This document shows positions 24,251 to 35,976 of a DNA stretch of 64,000 nt, one piece after another. The notes below the pieces were generated by a model. It was not told where the DNA came from. It ran no database searches and was given only the letters and a program-made list of their open reading frames with translations. Origin of the DNA: Daphnia carinata. Taxonomy: Eukaryota; Arthropoda; Branchiopoda; Diplostraca; Daphniidae. Numbering within the stretch: the stretch's first letter is position 1; each line of letters opens with the position of its first letter. The stretch lies in the NCBI RefSeq assembly GCF_022539665.2, contig NC_081339.1, forward strand, positions 6,066,017 to 6,130,016, read 5' to 3'. The position numbers were made by a program, and so were the translations under genes.

Positions 24251-24879
24251 ATGATTTGGTTATATTAGTTTAATTCCAACATCATTGCAATATCCTTCTT
24301 TAACTATCCTATGAAAAATCAAATTGTTATGTGTTAGCAACCCACAATCTTTCTGACTTATTTTACGATAATTTTTTCCATTTCATTGCTTGAAATACAT
24401 GTCTCATACTCCCACATTCCAATCACTAGTTCTTTTGACAAGTTTACTTTTCTGGTCTGTCTGTAAAACAAATATTGATCATTTTCAAGTATTTTTGGAA
24501 ATAAATTTGTTTGTTAATACCTTAAATTCCTACACCCATTCAATGAGGCTGAATTCAAAGTGACATGCAATGTATTTTGAATGGCAAAACAAAATTTACA
24601 GCCTATTTATGTTGCTCAATCTTGTTATCAAGCCTAGCCTGTAAGACAGTATTATGTAAGATGACACTTGAATTAGTTATTAAATATCTAATACCTACAG
24701 AACGTGGCTGACGTGTTTTACCCCCCTCAAATTTTCATGGGGTTATTAAAACGGGATGTACCGCTCGACCAGACTAGGTAGATCATTATGCTATTTTCCA
24801 GAACTAGTCCATTTTCAAAACAAAACAGCAAAAATCAAATCAATTAATCTTGCGAAAAAAAATAGTATTAATGAAAAAA

Positions 24880-26750
24880 CACCAACCTACTATTAAGAGT
24901 TATACCAATGTTAGCTGGACTACATAACCTAAATACAACCATCTCTACCCGGTGCACAAGAGCTAATAAAAGCAGTAAAAGAACCACGGGGCAAAGGTGT
25001 ATTGAATGTGCATGCCCGTGCAAGGTAAAACCATAACCCAGTGCTCGAAGGGAAAATAGTGGGGAAAAAGAAATTGCAGGGTAACTAACATACAGATAAC
25101 AGTTTAAAAATGAAATAAATGACAGTTTAGCAATACTTAACTGAATCATCGTCCTATTTTTTCACACAGCTAGTAGCCTACGATCTCGGGTCTCCTATTC
25201 TAAAAACAAACAAAAAATAAGATTAAATATTTGAAATTATAGGTCTAATACATAAGAATACTTGGCGATCAACCTGGCAGTGATCGTCATCGGTGTTGCT
25301 GTTGGCCCTTCTAAATACACAAACAAAACAAAACAAACCTCGATTAGACACGAACTTCTTAGGTTAGTACCTTACAATCCTTCGTGATTTTGCTGGAAAC
25401 TAACGATCAGCCGCGTTAGGAAATTGTCCTCGGTAGTGTCATGAGTTTTCCTATCAACACAAAACAAATAAAATAACAGTGTAAAAAAAAGTTAACAAAT
25501 GATGTTTCGGCAATACTTATCCATTTCATTGTCCATTATTCAGCCCTCCTAGAGGGCTTGCATCTCGGAGCTGGGTGATCATCTTCAATGTCCAACATCT
25601 CACCCTCTGTTGCTTTCTAGATACATAACATAGAAACAGCAAACACAGCATTAGATACTTGAAAATTTAAGGTCAATACCGTAGAATGCTTCGTATGGTT
25701 GCCCAGTTATGCTCCTCGAGTGTCGCGAGACCACCGATATACATTTAAAAAACACAAATAACAGCCCAAAAATGTTAAAATTTTAGATTAATACCTCAGA
25801 ATGCCGTTGTCAATTTTTGGTAACTCCAGATACAATCCTCATTGTCCATAAATCTTCCTCAATGGTGCTATTACCTCTTCCGTATACACAAAAAAAAAAA
25901 GAAATTTTTTTCGATTAATTACTAAAATTATTAAGGTTGATACTTCACAATCTTTAGATGATGCTGACGTCGAGACCCATTGTCAGTGTTTCTACACGAT
26001 GGTGTCAGCAACCCACCTGTTGCCATTGAAAAAAATAAATAAAAAAAGAGCATAAATAACATCGAACAATTTAGCATTTAAAAATTGAAAACCTTTAACC
26101 GTTGACGATGATTCCGATAAGTCCATCGACGACCCTCGAAAATTCAGCAATTTCCCTCATTGGTACTGTCAACCCTCCTAAGCACAGACACAAAGAAACC
26201 ACAATTAAACATTAACACTTAAAAGGTTAATACCTTGCAATTCCTGCATTTTGTCCAGTACTCTTCCACGATGATTTCCTACCCCCGCCTACATATAGAT
26301 AAAACATACATTATTTAAAACATTTTCAATTCTTCTAAATTTATACCTTGAATTCCTTGGCCATCCCTTTTGCCAACCCCGCGGCGATCCTTGAAATTTT
26401 TCATCAGTGGTGCTATAACCCTCCTAAATATATAAAACCACATGTTTAGGCATTTAATTTTATAAAGGTAGAACCCTATCAAATCCTTAGCGATAACCCT
26501 AGTGATTCCTAGCGCTGATTGTCCAGTGATTTCCCTCGGTAGTGTCGTGGATTTCCCTACATACATAAAAACCAAAACTCCAATTAATATTTAACAATTA
26601 TTTAAATAATACATTAAAGACTTTAGCGACAAATGTAATGTCACATCAAGGATCCAAGGAATTTTTAAAAATGTGTTTAGAAACATTAATTGTTAAGGTA
26701 GATACATTAGCTTGGAAATGTTTTGCGAACGAACACTACATGTAAGTGAA
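24880..26750 (-). repeat. Tandem array of about 14 diverged exon-like units
   Basis: A motif close to ttaataccttncaatncttng (+ strand) recurs near 25128, 25243, 25368, 25510, 25673, 25789, 25938, 26088, 26231, 26343, 26470 and 26610, with weaker ends near 24890 and 26705. Spacing is 110-165 bases. On the minus strand each unit reads as a pyrimidine-tag-AG acceptor, a 55-85 base block starting gagggttatagcaccac or similar, then G|gtattaacc as a donor, followed by an A/T-rich 60-80 base spacer. Block lengths (about 82, 77, 55 and 78 in the four clearest units) are not multiples of three and the frames are not shared, so a coding role is doubtful. A spliced non-coding transcript or a satellite built from an exon plus an intron are the main options. 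Confidence 0.65.
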
Positions 26751-27320
26751 GGAAAATGGCCGAGGTAGTGCTGTGCAACCAGAACGAATGACGTGCAATA
26801 CGCCTTACTTAAAGTAGCCCTAGCCGTAACTTAAACTTAGATTTACTTATCCTTAACTTAACCTACGTATATCTATTGCATCTAAACTTATCGTACTACC
26901 CAACTTAACACAAATTAAACAAAACCAGTGCAGAGACTAAACCAGGTGCTGATGCGTTGCGTTGTTAGTGCGTAACTGATGAATCTACTAGTTACGAAAC
27001 TCATACAGATTGTGGACGAGAACTAAGTGCACGTGCGAAAATTCTGTGAATCACTACACCGAGATTGCAAGCAAGAAATCTACACTTGTGCATAGCGTGG
27101 TGGTGAACAAAGTACTGAGCCACTTCCTTTTTTTGTCTTCCTTTTCTTCGTTTTGCGAATTGCCCCAGGTTGTTCATATTCTTTTAGGCCCTTGGAAACA
27201 CATTTGGTCAATCGATGGGGAATGGCCATATCCTAGGGCTCACCTGGAAATAAAAATGTCCTTTAACCTGTCGACCTTCAGAATTAGGTTCCTCTACCCT
27301 ACACTTTTCTTTCGGGAAAG
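26751..27320. other. Intergenic, no recognised gene
   Basis: The segment contains runs such as repeated cttaactta around 26.83 kb but no supported coding exon. It lies between the minus-strand array and a TATA-like promoter pointing right. Confidence 0.4.
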
Positions 27321-27353
27321 CAATGACGTGGCACGTGTCTGCGAGTATTTAAG
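27321..27353 (+). promoter_or_regulatory. TATA-type promoter with E-box/CRE-like sites
   Basis: A TATTTAAG box at 27346-27353 is preceded by CACGTG at 27332-27337 and TGACGTG at 27324-27330. Downstream, an ATG at 27426 with a short exon ending at 27440 and an acceptor at 27585 would encode only eight codons before TAA. Any transcript from here therefore looks non-coding or encodes a micropeptide. Confidence 0.4.
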
Positions 27354-27689
27354 GCGGTAGCCAACGCTGATACTTCACATTTAAACAAGGATCGTCCACT
27401 GCAACTGAACTGTTTCAACTACATCATGGTCGGACATCAGGTATATTAAATTCTCTTGGACTTCTTTGTAGTTATAATGAGTAGAAGTATTTTCGCTGTA
27501 TGTATCTAGTTCGAAACCTTGGGTAGAAAACGTGATTCGTAAATTGATTGTATTATTATGCATTATTTACACAATTTCTTTACAGGTTTACAGGTAAAGT
27601 GTCTACGTTCTAGGACCCACGTAGGTGTAACTGAAAGTACGCCACGATCTATGGCAGAGCTTGTAACATGAAAGTAAATTTATTGTTTG

Positions 27690-28290
27690 ACTTAATTGAA
27701 CTTTTTAATATTTATTACTTTATTTTGTTTCTTTTGTGTTGTCCATGAAAATCCGTTAATCTTTAAAGCTATTCAGAGGTTCAATTAAATAATATTTTAC
27801 TACTAAAAATATATCGCAATAAAGTACTTAACCTGGAAATAAATATGAGGATCATCTACAATTATCTATTACACATGCGTACATAAATAATTAAGTTGCA
27901 GTAAATATATCACGTCCAACGAAATAAAATATATGTAAATTTATATTATTTATATAATATATTCAATATATATATATTAATATATATTTGATAATATTAT
28001 AACGATGTAGAACAATCTATGTATATCATAAAATATTTTACAATTTTTTAAAAAATAAATTATGTTTTTACTCACTGTTAATTTATTAAATTAAATTATA
28101 TTTGTATTATACTAATGTCAATGATTATTATTGACCATTAATATTCTAAAATGATACAATATAATATATTATATTATACTGTAAAATTATTATGGATTCA
28201 ATATTATATCCAATTATCAATATTATAACAATAATAAAAATTTAAATTATGTTTATATAATAGTATATAAATATTACCAATCTTCCTAAG
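27690..28290. other. Extremely AT-rich tract
   Basis: About 600 bases are almost only A and T, with many overlapping atatat and ttattataat palindromic runs. No coding frame is present. It could be a scaffold-attachment type sequence or an unstable AT-rich minisatellite; no function can be assigned. Confidence 0.6.
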
Positions 28291-28854
28291 CGGCAAATGT
28301 TCAATCTTTCCAGTCAAGTAGAACCTGAACAACAAAGAAAATATAATTAATGACCTAACATACGTCAAACATGTGATTAAGTAAACTTTACAAATAAGTC
28401 AGCGTCTGCCACTTAATCAATTGTTCAGTAGTTGCTTTTGTGTTCTTTACCCGAACCACTACTGTGTTATTCGGGAACAGGAACAGCCTGAATAAGCCTT
28501 TGCTCTTGCATATTCACGCGTTCCCACAATAATGCTCAATTGTTCATTTTCGAGTCTGTTCGAAAGTTCAGACGAGAAAACCAATTTCCGTATAAATTCA
28601 AATCAAAACAAACAGACGTGGAACGGAATGGAAGGTAAAAAATAAGAATAACGGAACATTGAAAACAAAACATTACGTTGCTATCGATAGTATGCCCAAG
28701 TCGACTTCAAGGAAATAATTTAAAAAAATAGTCGACTCTAAAAGTAGCCCAAGATAAGCCGAAACGGAAAATAGTTACTCGGGTAAGCGCGTCCCACTTG
28801 GAGTCGATGTGCTACTGCAGGTGAATCAGTTGTAAAGTTTAGGGAATATTTAGG

Positions 28855-31332
28855 ATGGCCAGCAACGGTCAAACAAATTTAGCTCTCAACCTAGACGAGG
28901 TAACAAAAAACTCATTCATTTCATTATTTATTTAAAAAATTACGATTTAAATAAAAACAAACCGGAAGGATTCCGAAACGCATCAGCAAAAAGAAGATAA
29001 TCAATTGGATGTAGCTGAGTCCATCAGCAAGCCGCGTCAACATTCTTTACTCTATTCGGTCGATGACGTTCCACCGTGGCATCTTTCCTGTCTTTTGGGA
29101 TTTCAGGTAAATAATTAAATAACATTCAAAATCGGTATTAGTTATACCTTTCATACCGAGGCCTTCGTTGTGTGTTTGTACGCGTCTTTGAATCTAGGTC
29201 GCTAGATGTCCTATATTTCCTCCCCAAATGCAACGGGATTCCCGCCTCCAGCAACTGTTTCAAAATTCAAAAGATTTTCATCCGGTCTTTTTCTTTTGAC
29301 AGCACTATTTGATGATGTTCGGAGGGACCATTTCCGTGCCTTTCATCCTGACGCCGGCCTTGTGCATGGAAGAGAACGATCCGGTGCGCAGCGCCATCGT
29401 TTCCACCATCATCTTTGTCTCGGGCATCATCACTCTGCTCCAGTGCACTATTGGAATTCGGTACGCAATGCGATAATTTACATCTTGAATTAAATGTTTA
29501 ATCTATATATTTAGGTTACCTATAGTTCAAGGAGGTACGTTCGCATTCTTGGTGCCTACATTTGCGATCTTGAATCTGCCTGAGTGGTCATGCCCAGCGC
29601 CCCAAGTCATGGCCAACATGACGTACGAGGACAAGACGGAACTGTGGCAATTGAGGATGAGGGAAGTGCAGGGCGCCATCATCGTCGCTTCCGTCTTCCA
29701 AGTCGCCATCGGTGTTTTCGGTATTATTTGAATGTCCTGATGGTATCTTCTGGTATTGTTTAAACTTGAACGTTATCTTTGAAGGAATTGTCGGTTTGAT
29801 TCTGCGATTCATTACTCCACTAACAATCGCTCCTGCCATTGTCATGGTGGGATTGTCGCTTTTTGGCGCGGCAGGAAACATGGCAGGCAAACACTGGGGC
29901 GTTTCTGCATTGTAAAAATTCGAGTAATATTTCTTTAAGCATGAAAACTAACATTTAGAAATTTGAAAAGGACAATCATCTTGGTCATACTCTTTTCTCA
30001 ATACCTCAAACATGTCAAATGTCCATTGCCAACCTATGGGAAGGAACACGGATGGAGCGTGAAAAAACTCGACATTTTCACACTTCTACCGGTAGATGAC
30101 AGCAATTTAAAAATAATTCTTAATACTAAAATTTTTTTACCCAAATCACCTCACAGGTTCTACTGAGTATCGTACTAGTATGGACACTGTGTGCGATCTT
30201 GACTGCAAGTGGAGCCCTAGAATTAGGATCGCCGGCCAGGACGGACAACAAGATAAACATTCTACTAGAAGCTCCCTGGTTCAGGTTTCCTTATCCATGT
30301 ACAGAAAAGAATTACATTGTAAAATAGCTTTTATAATGAACAAGACTCATTCACGTTACTTACATTAAATAGGTCAATGGGGTCTTCCAACGGTGAGCGT
30401 GGCGGCTGTGTTTGGAATGTTGGCGGGTGTTTTGGCATCGGCCATCGAGAGCATAGGAGATTACTATGCTTGCGCTAGATTAGCCGGTGCACGACCACCT
30501 CCTGTTCACGCTATGAACCGAGGGATCGCTATAGAAGGTCTCGGCTGCATCCTAGCTGGAATTTGGGGCTCTGGCAATGGAACGACAAGTTACTCGGAAA
30601 ACATTGGAGCTATCGGTGTCACGAAAGTAAGAAAACTCAAGCAATGGAAGTCAAAATTTAAAAAATAAATTACCCTTCAGGTGGGAAGCAGGAGAGTGAT
30701 ACAAGCTGCAGCGCTAATGATGATGGTTTTTGGCGTTTTATCCAAATTTGGAGCACTTTTTATCACCATTCCAGAGCCCATTATAGGAGGCATCTTTTGC
30801 GTTCTCTTTGGCATGATTGCAGCTACTGGTTTGGCTAATCTGCAATTTATTGACCTCAATTCCTCAAGAAATCTACTCGTTCTCGGCTTTTCTATATTTT
30901 TCTCTTTAGTAAATAGTATTTCGAATTTTTGCTTTGCTAAATCTAGAAAAGCGAAGTTGAGTAGATTTATTGTGCAGGTTCTTTCTCAATGGATGAAGGC
31001 ACATCCTGGTGCTATAGACAGTGGATCACAGATCTTTGATCAGATCGTCACTGTTCTAGTGAGCACAAGCATGTTCACAGCAGGGGTCCTAGGCTTCTTT
31101 TTGGATAACACAATCCCAGGTAACTTAAATAAGGCACACTGCATGCCTAGAAAAACCTATTTGGTTGGAAAATAAAATTTTCTTAAAAGGTACGGATGAA
31201 GAGAGAGGCCTGACTAAGTGGCTAGCTCACCCAGATCCAAAAATGGAAATCAGCAATGAAGAATCAGGTCGAGATCTGAAGCAGTGCACTTATGACATCC
31301 CAGTCATCACTCCATGGTTGAAAAGGTTCTAA
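28855..31332 (+). CDS. SLC23 nucleobase/ascorbate transporter
   Basis: Eleven exons: 28855-28899, 28969-29106, 29303-29460, 29515-29720, 29785-29911, 29959-30091, 30157-30298, 30373-30626, 30681-30908, 30978-31119 and 31190-31332. They give 571 residues. The protein is a polytopic plasma-membrane sodium-coupled transporter of the SVCT/NAT family. Family hallmarks are all present: [19 protein letters not shown] at the start of the membrane domain, [11 protein letters not shown], the binding-site helix [12 protein letters not shown], the NAT signature [11 protein letters not shown], and [19 protein letters not shown]. The C-terminus lacks any extra domain. Exon 6 has two acceptors 12 nt apart (after 29958 or after 29970); both keep frame and differ by four residues (NLKR), and the longer form is chosen for its stronger acceptor. 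Vertebrate relatives carry vitamin C or uracil; the substrate here is not determinable. Confidence 0.95.
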
Positions 31333-31746
31333 GTCATTCTGTTCAACACTTTCTCCTAAGCACCTATGTTCACTAAGCTTTTTTTTTGAGGGACAATAGT
31401 AAAAAATGGGCTGCTTACTTGCCGTTTCTGCCATCCTATCAGCCAGGCTTATGGAATAGGAAGACCCGAAGCTGGTGTGGAAAGTCCAAAGATACAAATG
31501 GGAAAACAGCAGCACTTCAAATGTCCACAGTTCAATTAGCAACAGCTTGACGACAAACCCCTTCATCGAGGGTTTTCGAATTTTTGCAACAAGTTTTTCG
31601 TGCAAGAATACAGTAGATAAATCAGGGCGCTTAATATTATATGATTTTTTTCTTTTTACATCCATAATACACGCGATTACCTTATTTTTTGCTTTTCCGT
31701 GCATTGACATAAGGGCACCAAATACTTGAAACGATGAAGAGCCCAT
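31264..31746 (-). CDS. Hypothetical open frame, tail-to-tail with SLC23
   Basis: A single 160-codon open frame begins with ATG at 31746 and has one hydrophobic stretch (VVKLLLIELWTFEVLLFSHL). Its last 23 codons overlap the end of the SLC23 coding exon on the other strand. No family is recognised and no splice sites are needed. It may be only the antisense of the SLC23 3' UTR. Confidence 0.18.
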   Translation of the reverse strand: MGSSSFQVFGALMSMHGKAKNKVIACIMDVKRKKSYNIKRPDLSTVFLHEKLVAKIRKPSMKGFVVKLLLIELWTFEVLLFSHLYLWTFHTSFGSSYSISLADRMAETASKQPIFYYCPSKKKLSEHRCLGESVEQNDLEPFQPWSDDWDVISALLQIST

Positions 31747-32738
31747 CCTTCGACTACCCTGATGAGTGACCTAATGTGCCCCTAAAACTTGTCTAAGCGC
31801 GCTAAAGTCAGAGTTGTCTAACTAACCAATGACAACGAGGCTATTATAGTAGGTGGATGTCTAGTAGCCAATGACACAAGGCGAACTACTCGAATATTTC
31901 TTTTTTTTTGGCGCCAGAAGAGCACAGCGATGCAAACTGAATTGCGTGTAACGCCACTGGTGGCGATCGGCTATTGCCACTTAGGTTAAAAAAAAAATTA
32001 AAAAATGATGCCATCTTAATTCAAGATGAGAGAAGAGCATTATTTTTTAAAACAATAATCTCTAAATGATACGTAAGGAAAAAAGCATTTGATATTCGAA
32101 TAGCAATGCACCACAGCCTGAACGAAACTGCGCCTTACACAATTTTGGCGCGAAAAAGGTAAGATCTCGTTTGACGACCTTCTTTTGTGGTTTACGTTCT
32201 CATTTTTTGCGTTAATAGCCTGCTTTTTTCTAAATCATTACCAAGAAGAATGTAATCATACCGTTTGGATTTCTAACAATAGAAATCTTTTCGTTCATGC
32301 ACAGTTGATTTAAGAGGATAAACAACCGAATGAAATAACGACTGAAGATGACCCTTTTATATCCCAGTGGAGCGAGAGCGTGACCGGGAGACGCACCAGT
32401 ACTTGATAATGGGGTTTTTTGTGGGCCAAGGTAAGACGAATTTGCATTTCGTTTACTGGACACTAACATTATGCTGGTTGTTTTTCTTTGTTCCATCGCC
32501 GAATACTTTCCCCTCAAGTTTCTTTCGCTTTCTTCCTCCCGAATCAAAACGAACAACCCAAACTATGAACGGAATGACGAGCAATTAGAATCACTAAAAT
32601 TACGACACAACAGTTTCGCCATGACGGAAGTTTTTAATACTTTAATGGCGGGTTTTTCATTCAAGCACAAAACAATACACATCGAATCAAGGGTTAGCTT
32701 TTGGGTTGTAACGAAAAATAGGCAGGTAAAATAAAACT
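31747..32738. other. Intergenic, no recognised feature
   Basis: No supported gene is seen between the SLC23 3' end and the phosducin-like stop codon. Short open frames on both strands lack similarity to any family known to me. Confidence 0.4.
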
Positions 32739-33832
32739 TTAATCTTCATCGCTTGACTCGTTGGTGGCTTGAATGCCATGAGGGACTAGCTTGCGGTCGT
32801 TTAAAATACCATGTTCAATGAGATAGCTTTCGAGATCGCACATTTCAAACTCTTCACCGAGCTCGTCCGTCACTCGAACAAGATTACAGACCAGTTGGCC
32901 GGCTTTGTAAGCTAGGAGGGCTGGCACACCACTAGCTTTAAAGTTGGCTGACATGGAAATGAGAGATGGTCGAACTGTGCAGAACTTGAGGTGAACATAA
33001 TGTTTGGAGAGAGACTCTAGTGCCTTTATGGCACTTGAACAGCCAGGGCTGTTGGGCTCATGAAGAAGTATAATGACACTGACAGACTTATCCTCCCCAT
33101 CCACCGCTGTGAGGAAATCATTGCAGTCCTTGATTACACGGACTGATCCAAACCTCATCCCTGCCGTTTCTCTATGTAGCATTTGCTGCAAATGAAAAAA
33201 TAATAAAACAGTAAATTTTTTTTAAATGCTAAGAAAGCCCAACATCCCTTATGTGATTAGGAACTAACCTGCATTCTTTGCTGAACAAAATTCTGTATGC
33301 ATGCTTCATCCATCAACTGTGCCAGCTCATCTTCAAGCTTTTCTTCTTCCGATTTAGCCTTATCGTCTTCAGCCTGTTGGAAACCAAACTTGCTATCATC
33401 ACCAAACTTCTGATGACAGGTTTATGCAAAGATATTTAAGTTTCTATGATTACATTTGTTCTGCAAGTAATGGAGAATTTTTTGGCTAATTTGGCCAGTT
33501 CTTCCTTCTGTTCTTCTCTCCTTTCACGCTCAAGCTGTTTGAAACGTTGGTAATCTCTGATCACTCCTTTTGGTCCAGTCTAAAAACAAAATTAGATATA
33601 ATGCCGATATATATTTGCACCGTAACTTTATGGCAGATTAGAAATCTAATTTTACATTGCAAGACGTTCCGTCCCACTGGCAGTTGCCATTTAGAGCTGA
33701 TGGCTCAACGGCCGCATCGTCAGCCGGACACTGTGATTTCTCCCCATCCTCGTCTTCACCTTCACTTTCACTACTGCTACTGCAGTAATAATGCAGTTTC
33801 TCCCCCATTAGTTTATCGTCAAGTGTCGCCAT
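32739..33832 (-). CDS. PDCL: Phosducin-like protein (PhLP1 type)
   Basis: Four exons (33656-33832, 33454-33579, 33269-33409, 32739-33185) join in phase 0 to 296 residues. An acidic Ser-rich N-terminus (SSSSESEGEDEDGEK, with CK2-type sites) precedes the conserved helix-1 motif TGPKGVIRDYQRF, then the G-beta-binding segment, and a thioredoxin-like C-terminal domain (FLTAVDGEDKSVSVIILLHE, VPALLAYKAGQLVCNLVRVT) ending in an acidic tail ESSDED. PhLP1 works with the CCT chaperonin in the cytosol to fold G-beta and load G-gamma. The length matches the family (about 300). Confidence 0.94.
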
Positions 33833-35860
33833 TACGTTAAGTCTTTGGTATCAAACAAAACAATAAAAGATTGACACTTTTCAGGAAGACTGTAAAGTGT
33901 AAACAAACGGCAGCGTCAGGGCGTGTTGCCAAGTATCACAATACATGACCGAATTCTGCCACTTCAATGGCCGAAACCGGCGATGATGGTGAACAATCGA
34001 ACAAACATATGACGTAAAAACCATGAATTTGCACTTTTAGAAAGACTAAAAACGTTCCCTACGTTTCGTTTTATGAAATAATATATCTACGTTTTCTCTT
34101 TTGGACTCTTGTCAGCTTTGGGAGACAAATATTTTACACGATTAGTTCCAACGGTTGTTGGCAGCAACTTACAGTCGGCGTTGTAAATCAGTTAACATTT
34201 GCCTTGCTGGCTGCTGGTGAAAGCAGATTATCAATTCTCAGTGCAATTCCGTTGTATGATGTAAAATGATATCTGATGGTACCAAACTACCAATTGGGTA
34301 GTAAAACCAACTTGGAGAATTCATTCGCATTGAACGGACAGCAATCGATCGGTGAGAAATGGGTCACGTTCAAATTTTCATTTTTCTTTCTCAGTTTAAT
34401 AGTAGATATCGTATTACCATCAACAGCCAACCGTTATTCCCTATTCGTTTTGTTGTCCTTCTTGTTTGCAAAATAAGATAATGTATGTCAAGAGTCTGAA
34501 TTTTTACGCAAGCAACGAATCTTTGTCAACGGCAGTTTCTTGATTTTGACTAATTCATAGGAACACAATTATAAGAGCCACGTTGAATCCTGTTTGATTT
34601 ACTTAACGAGCACGTTTCGGCACTCGTGCAATTCAAGAGAAAGCAAACTTCAGCCATATACTTATGAACGACATTTCTAAACATCATCTTGTACGTCGTA
34701 ATTGGACATTTAGTTGTTATCCTCTCTATCTCGTGTCTTGTTTAGGGAGGAAAGCCATAAGCCAACTACTTGGACGTATTTATTTGACAGTGTCCTGTCG
34801 TAAAGTGGACCCATCGAATAATGTTGAAAATGCCAAAGAAAAGGCCAGTTATCGAATGAAAAATGGTGCCTTGTTGGAACTTCTCTGCTTTTGAAGATGA
34901 ACTGGTAACAGTCACGTTCGTCGAGCCTAACTTGGTTGCACAAAAACACCATAGCCACGTCAAAAATGTATTTTTGGTTCAAAATCTTACCGTTTCTTTT
35001 CTCGTTTGCTTTCAGATTGCATTGAAATATATGTATCGTCATCCAGTGAGAAACGGCTGCTTGTGCTCACTGAATTCACGGCGATGACAATCAAGAAAGT
35101 TGAACGAGTCCGGCCATTTGACTAAAAGGAAATACGACGTTCCGTATAAAAGATGAAAACAAATGTGAAATCTCATCGTACGAAAATCCTGTCGTCACTT
35201 TCTCAGCCCAGGTGAAAGCGTTGAAATCGCACATCATCCTAATTGAATTAGGTGTCTTTACAAACTATTGAAAAAGATAAACAAACGGCTAAAACGAAGG
35301 CAAAGAAGTCGGCGTTCAGCTAGACAAATTATGAACAAACTAAAACTCTTGCATTTAAATAGACCACCTTTAATGTTTTGATCCTGTTTACAGGTTACAC
35401 AGGTAGATCATCATTCAACATCATCAGCCAAGCGTTGAAGCGGTTAATGTAAATCTTTTCTCTTTTTAATCATTTTTGGTCCGTTCTAAATAAAAGAACA
35501 ATAAACAGGTAAAGAGCAGCACAACAAGTGGACGTGCCCAGGTAAAAAAAAAAAAAAAAGACTTTGTCATTTCTAGTTCTTACCTCTTTTCTTTCCTTGT
35601 GTGTGTGTGTGTGTGTGTGTCATATTTGCACGGATCTTTTTTTTTTGTTGTTGTGCTTATGCGGCATCACATTTTTTTTTTTAGACCAGACTCTCTCTCT
35701 CTCTCTCTGCTGCTCATCTGATTTGATGGTGGCCTACAAACAAAAATTGTTGTACAAGAGATGAAAAGGTCCAGTGCAGTTTTTTTTTTTTTTTTTTTTT
35801 AGGTTTCTAGGGGATGATGAAGAAAAGAAAAGAAAAACAAGTGGATGGAGATTGGGGTGG
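33833..35860. other. Intergenic with simple repeats
   Basis: No gene is supported. Simple-sequence tracts are present: a (TG)n run near 35599-35621, a (CT)n run near 35690-35708 and long poly-T tracts near 35650-35680 and 35780-35801. Confidence 0.5.
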
Positions 35861-35862
35861 CG

Positions 35863-35872
35863 TATATAAAAA
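35863..35872 (+). promoter_or_regulatory. TATA box of the Gly-rich secreted protein gene
   Basis: The string TATATAAAAA lies about 105 bases upstream of the ATG at 35977. Transcription would be expected to start near 35893-35900. TATA-type promoters are typical of strongly and tissue-specifically expressed cuticle genes. Confidence 0.7.
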
Positions 35873-35976
35873 GGCATGCAGTCATCATGGTAGTCATCAT
35901 TCGTTCTTTGCTCGTCTTCGGCTGATGTTAGCTCGTGCCAATCATTTCAGTGGACATCCGATATAATCAACCTATC

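Noticed and set aside
24880-26750. CRISPR-like array
   Set aside because: Both repeat and spacer are diverged, the units are far too long, and the rest of the window is eukaryotic.
34276-35087. Short frames on both strands between PDCL and the Gly-rich gene
   Set aside because: No motif, no consistent splicing and overlapping frames on both strands.
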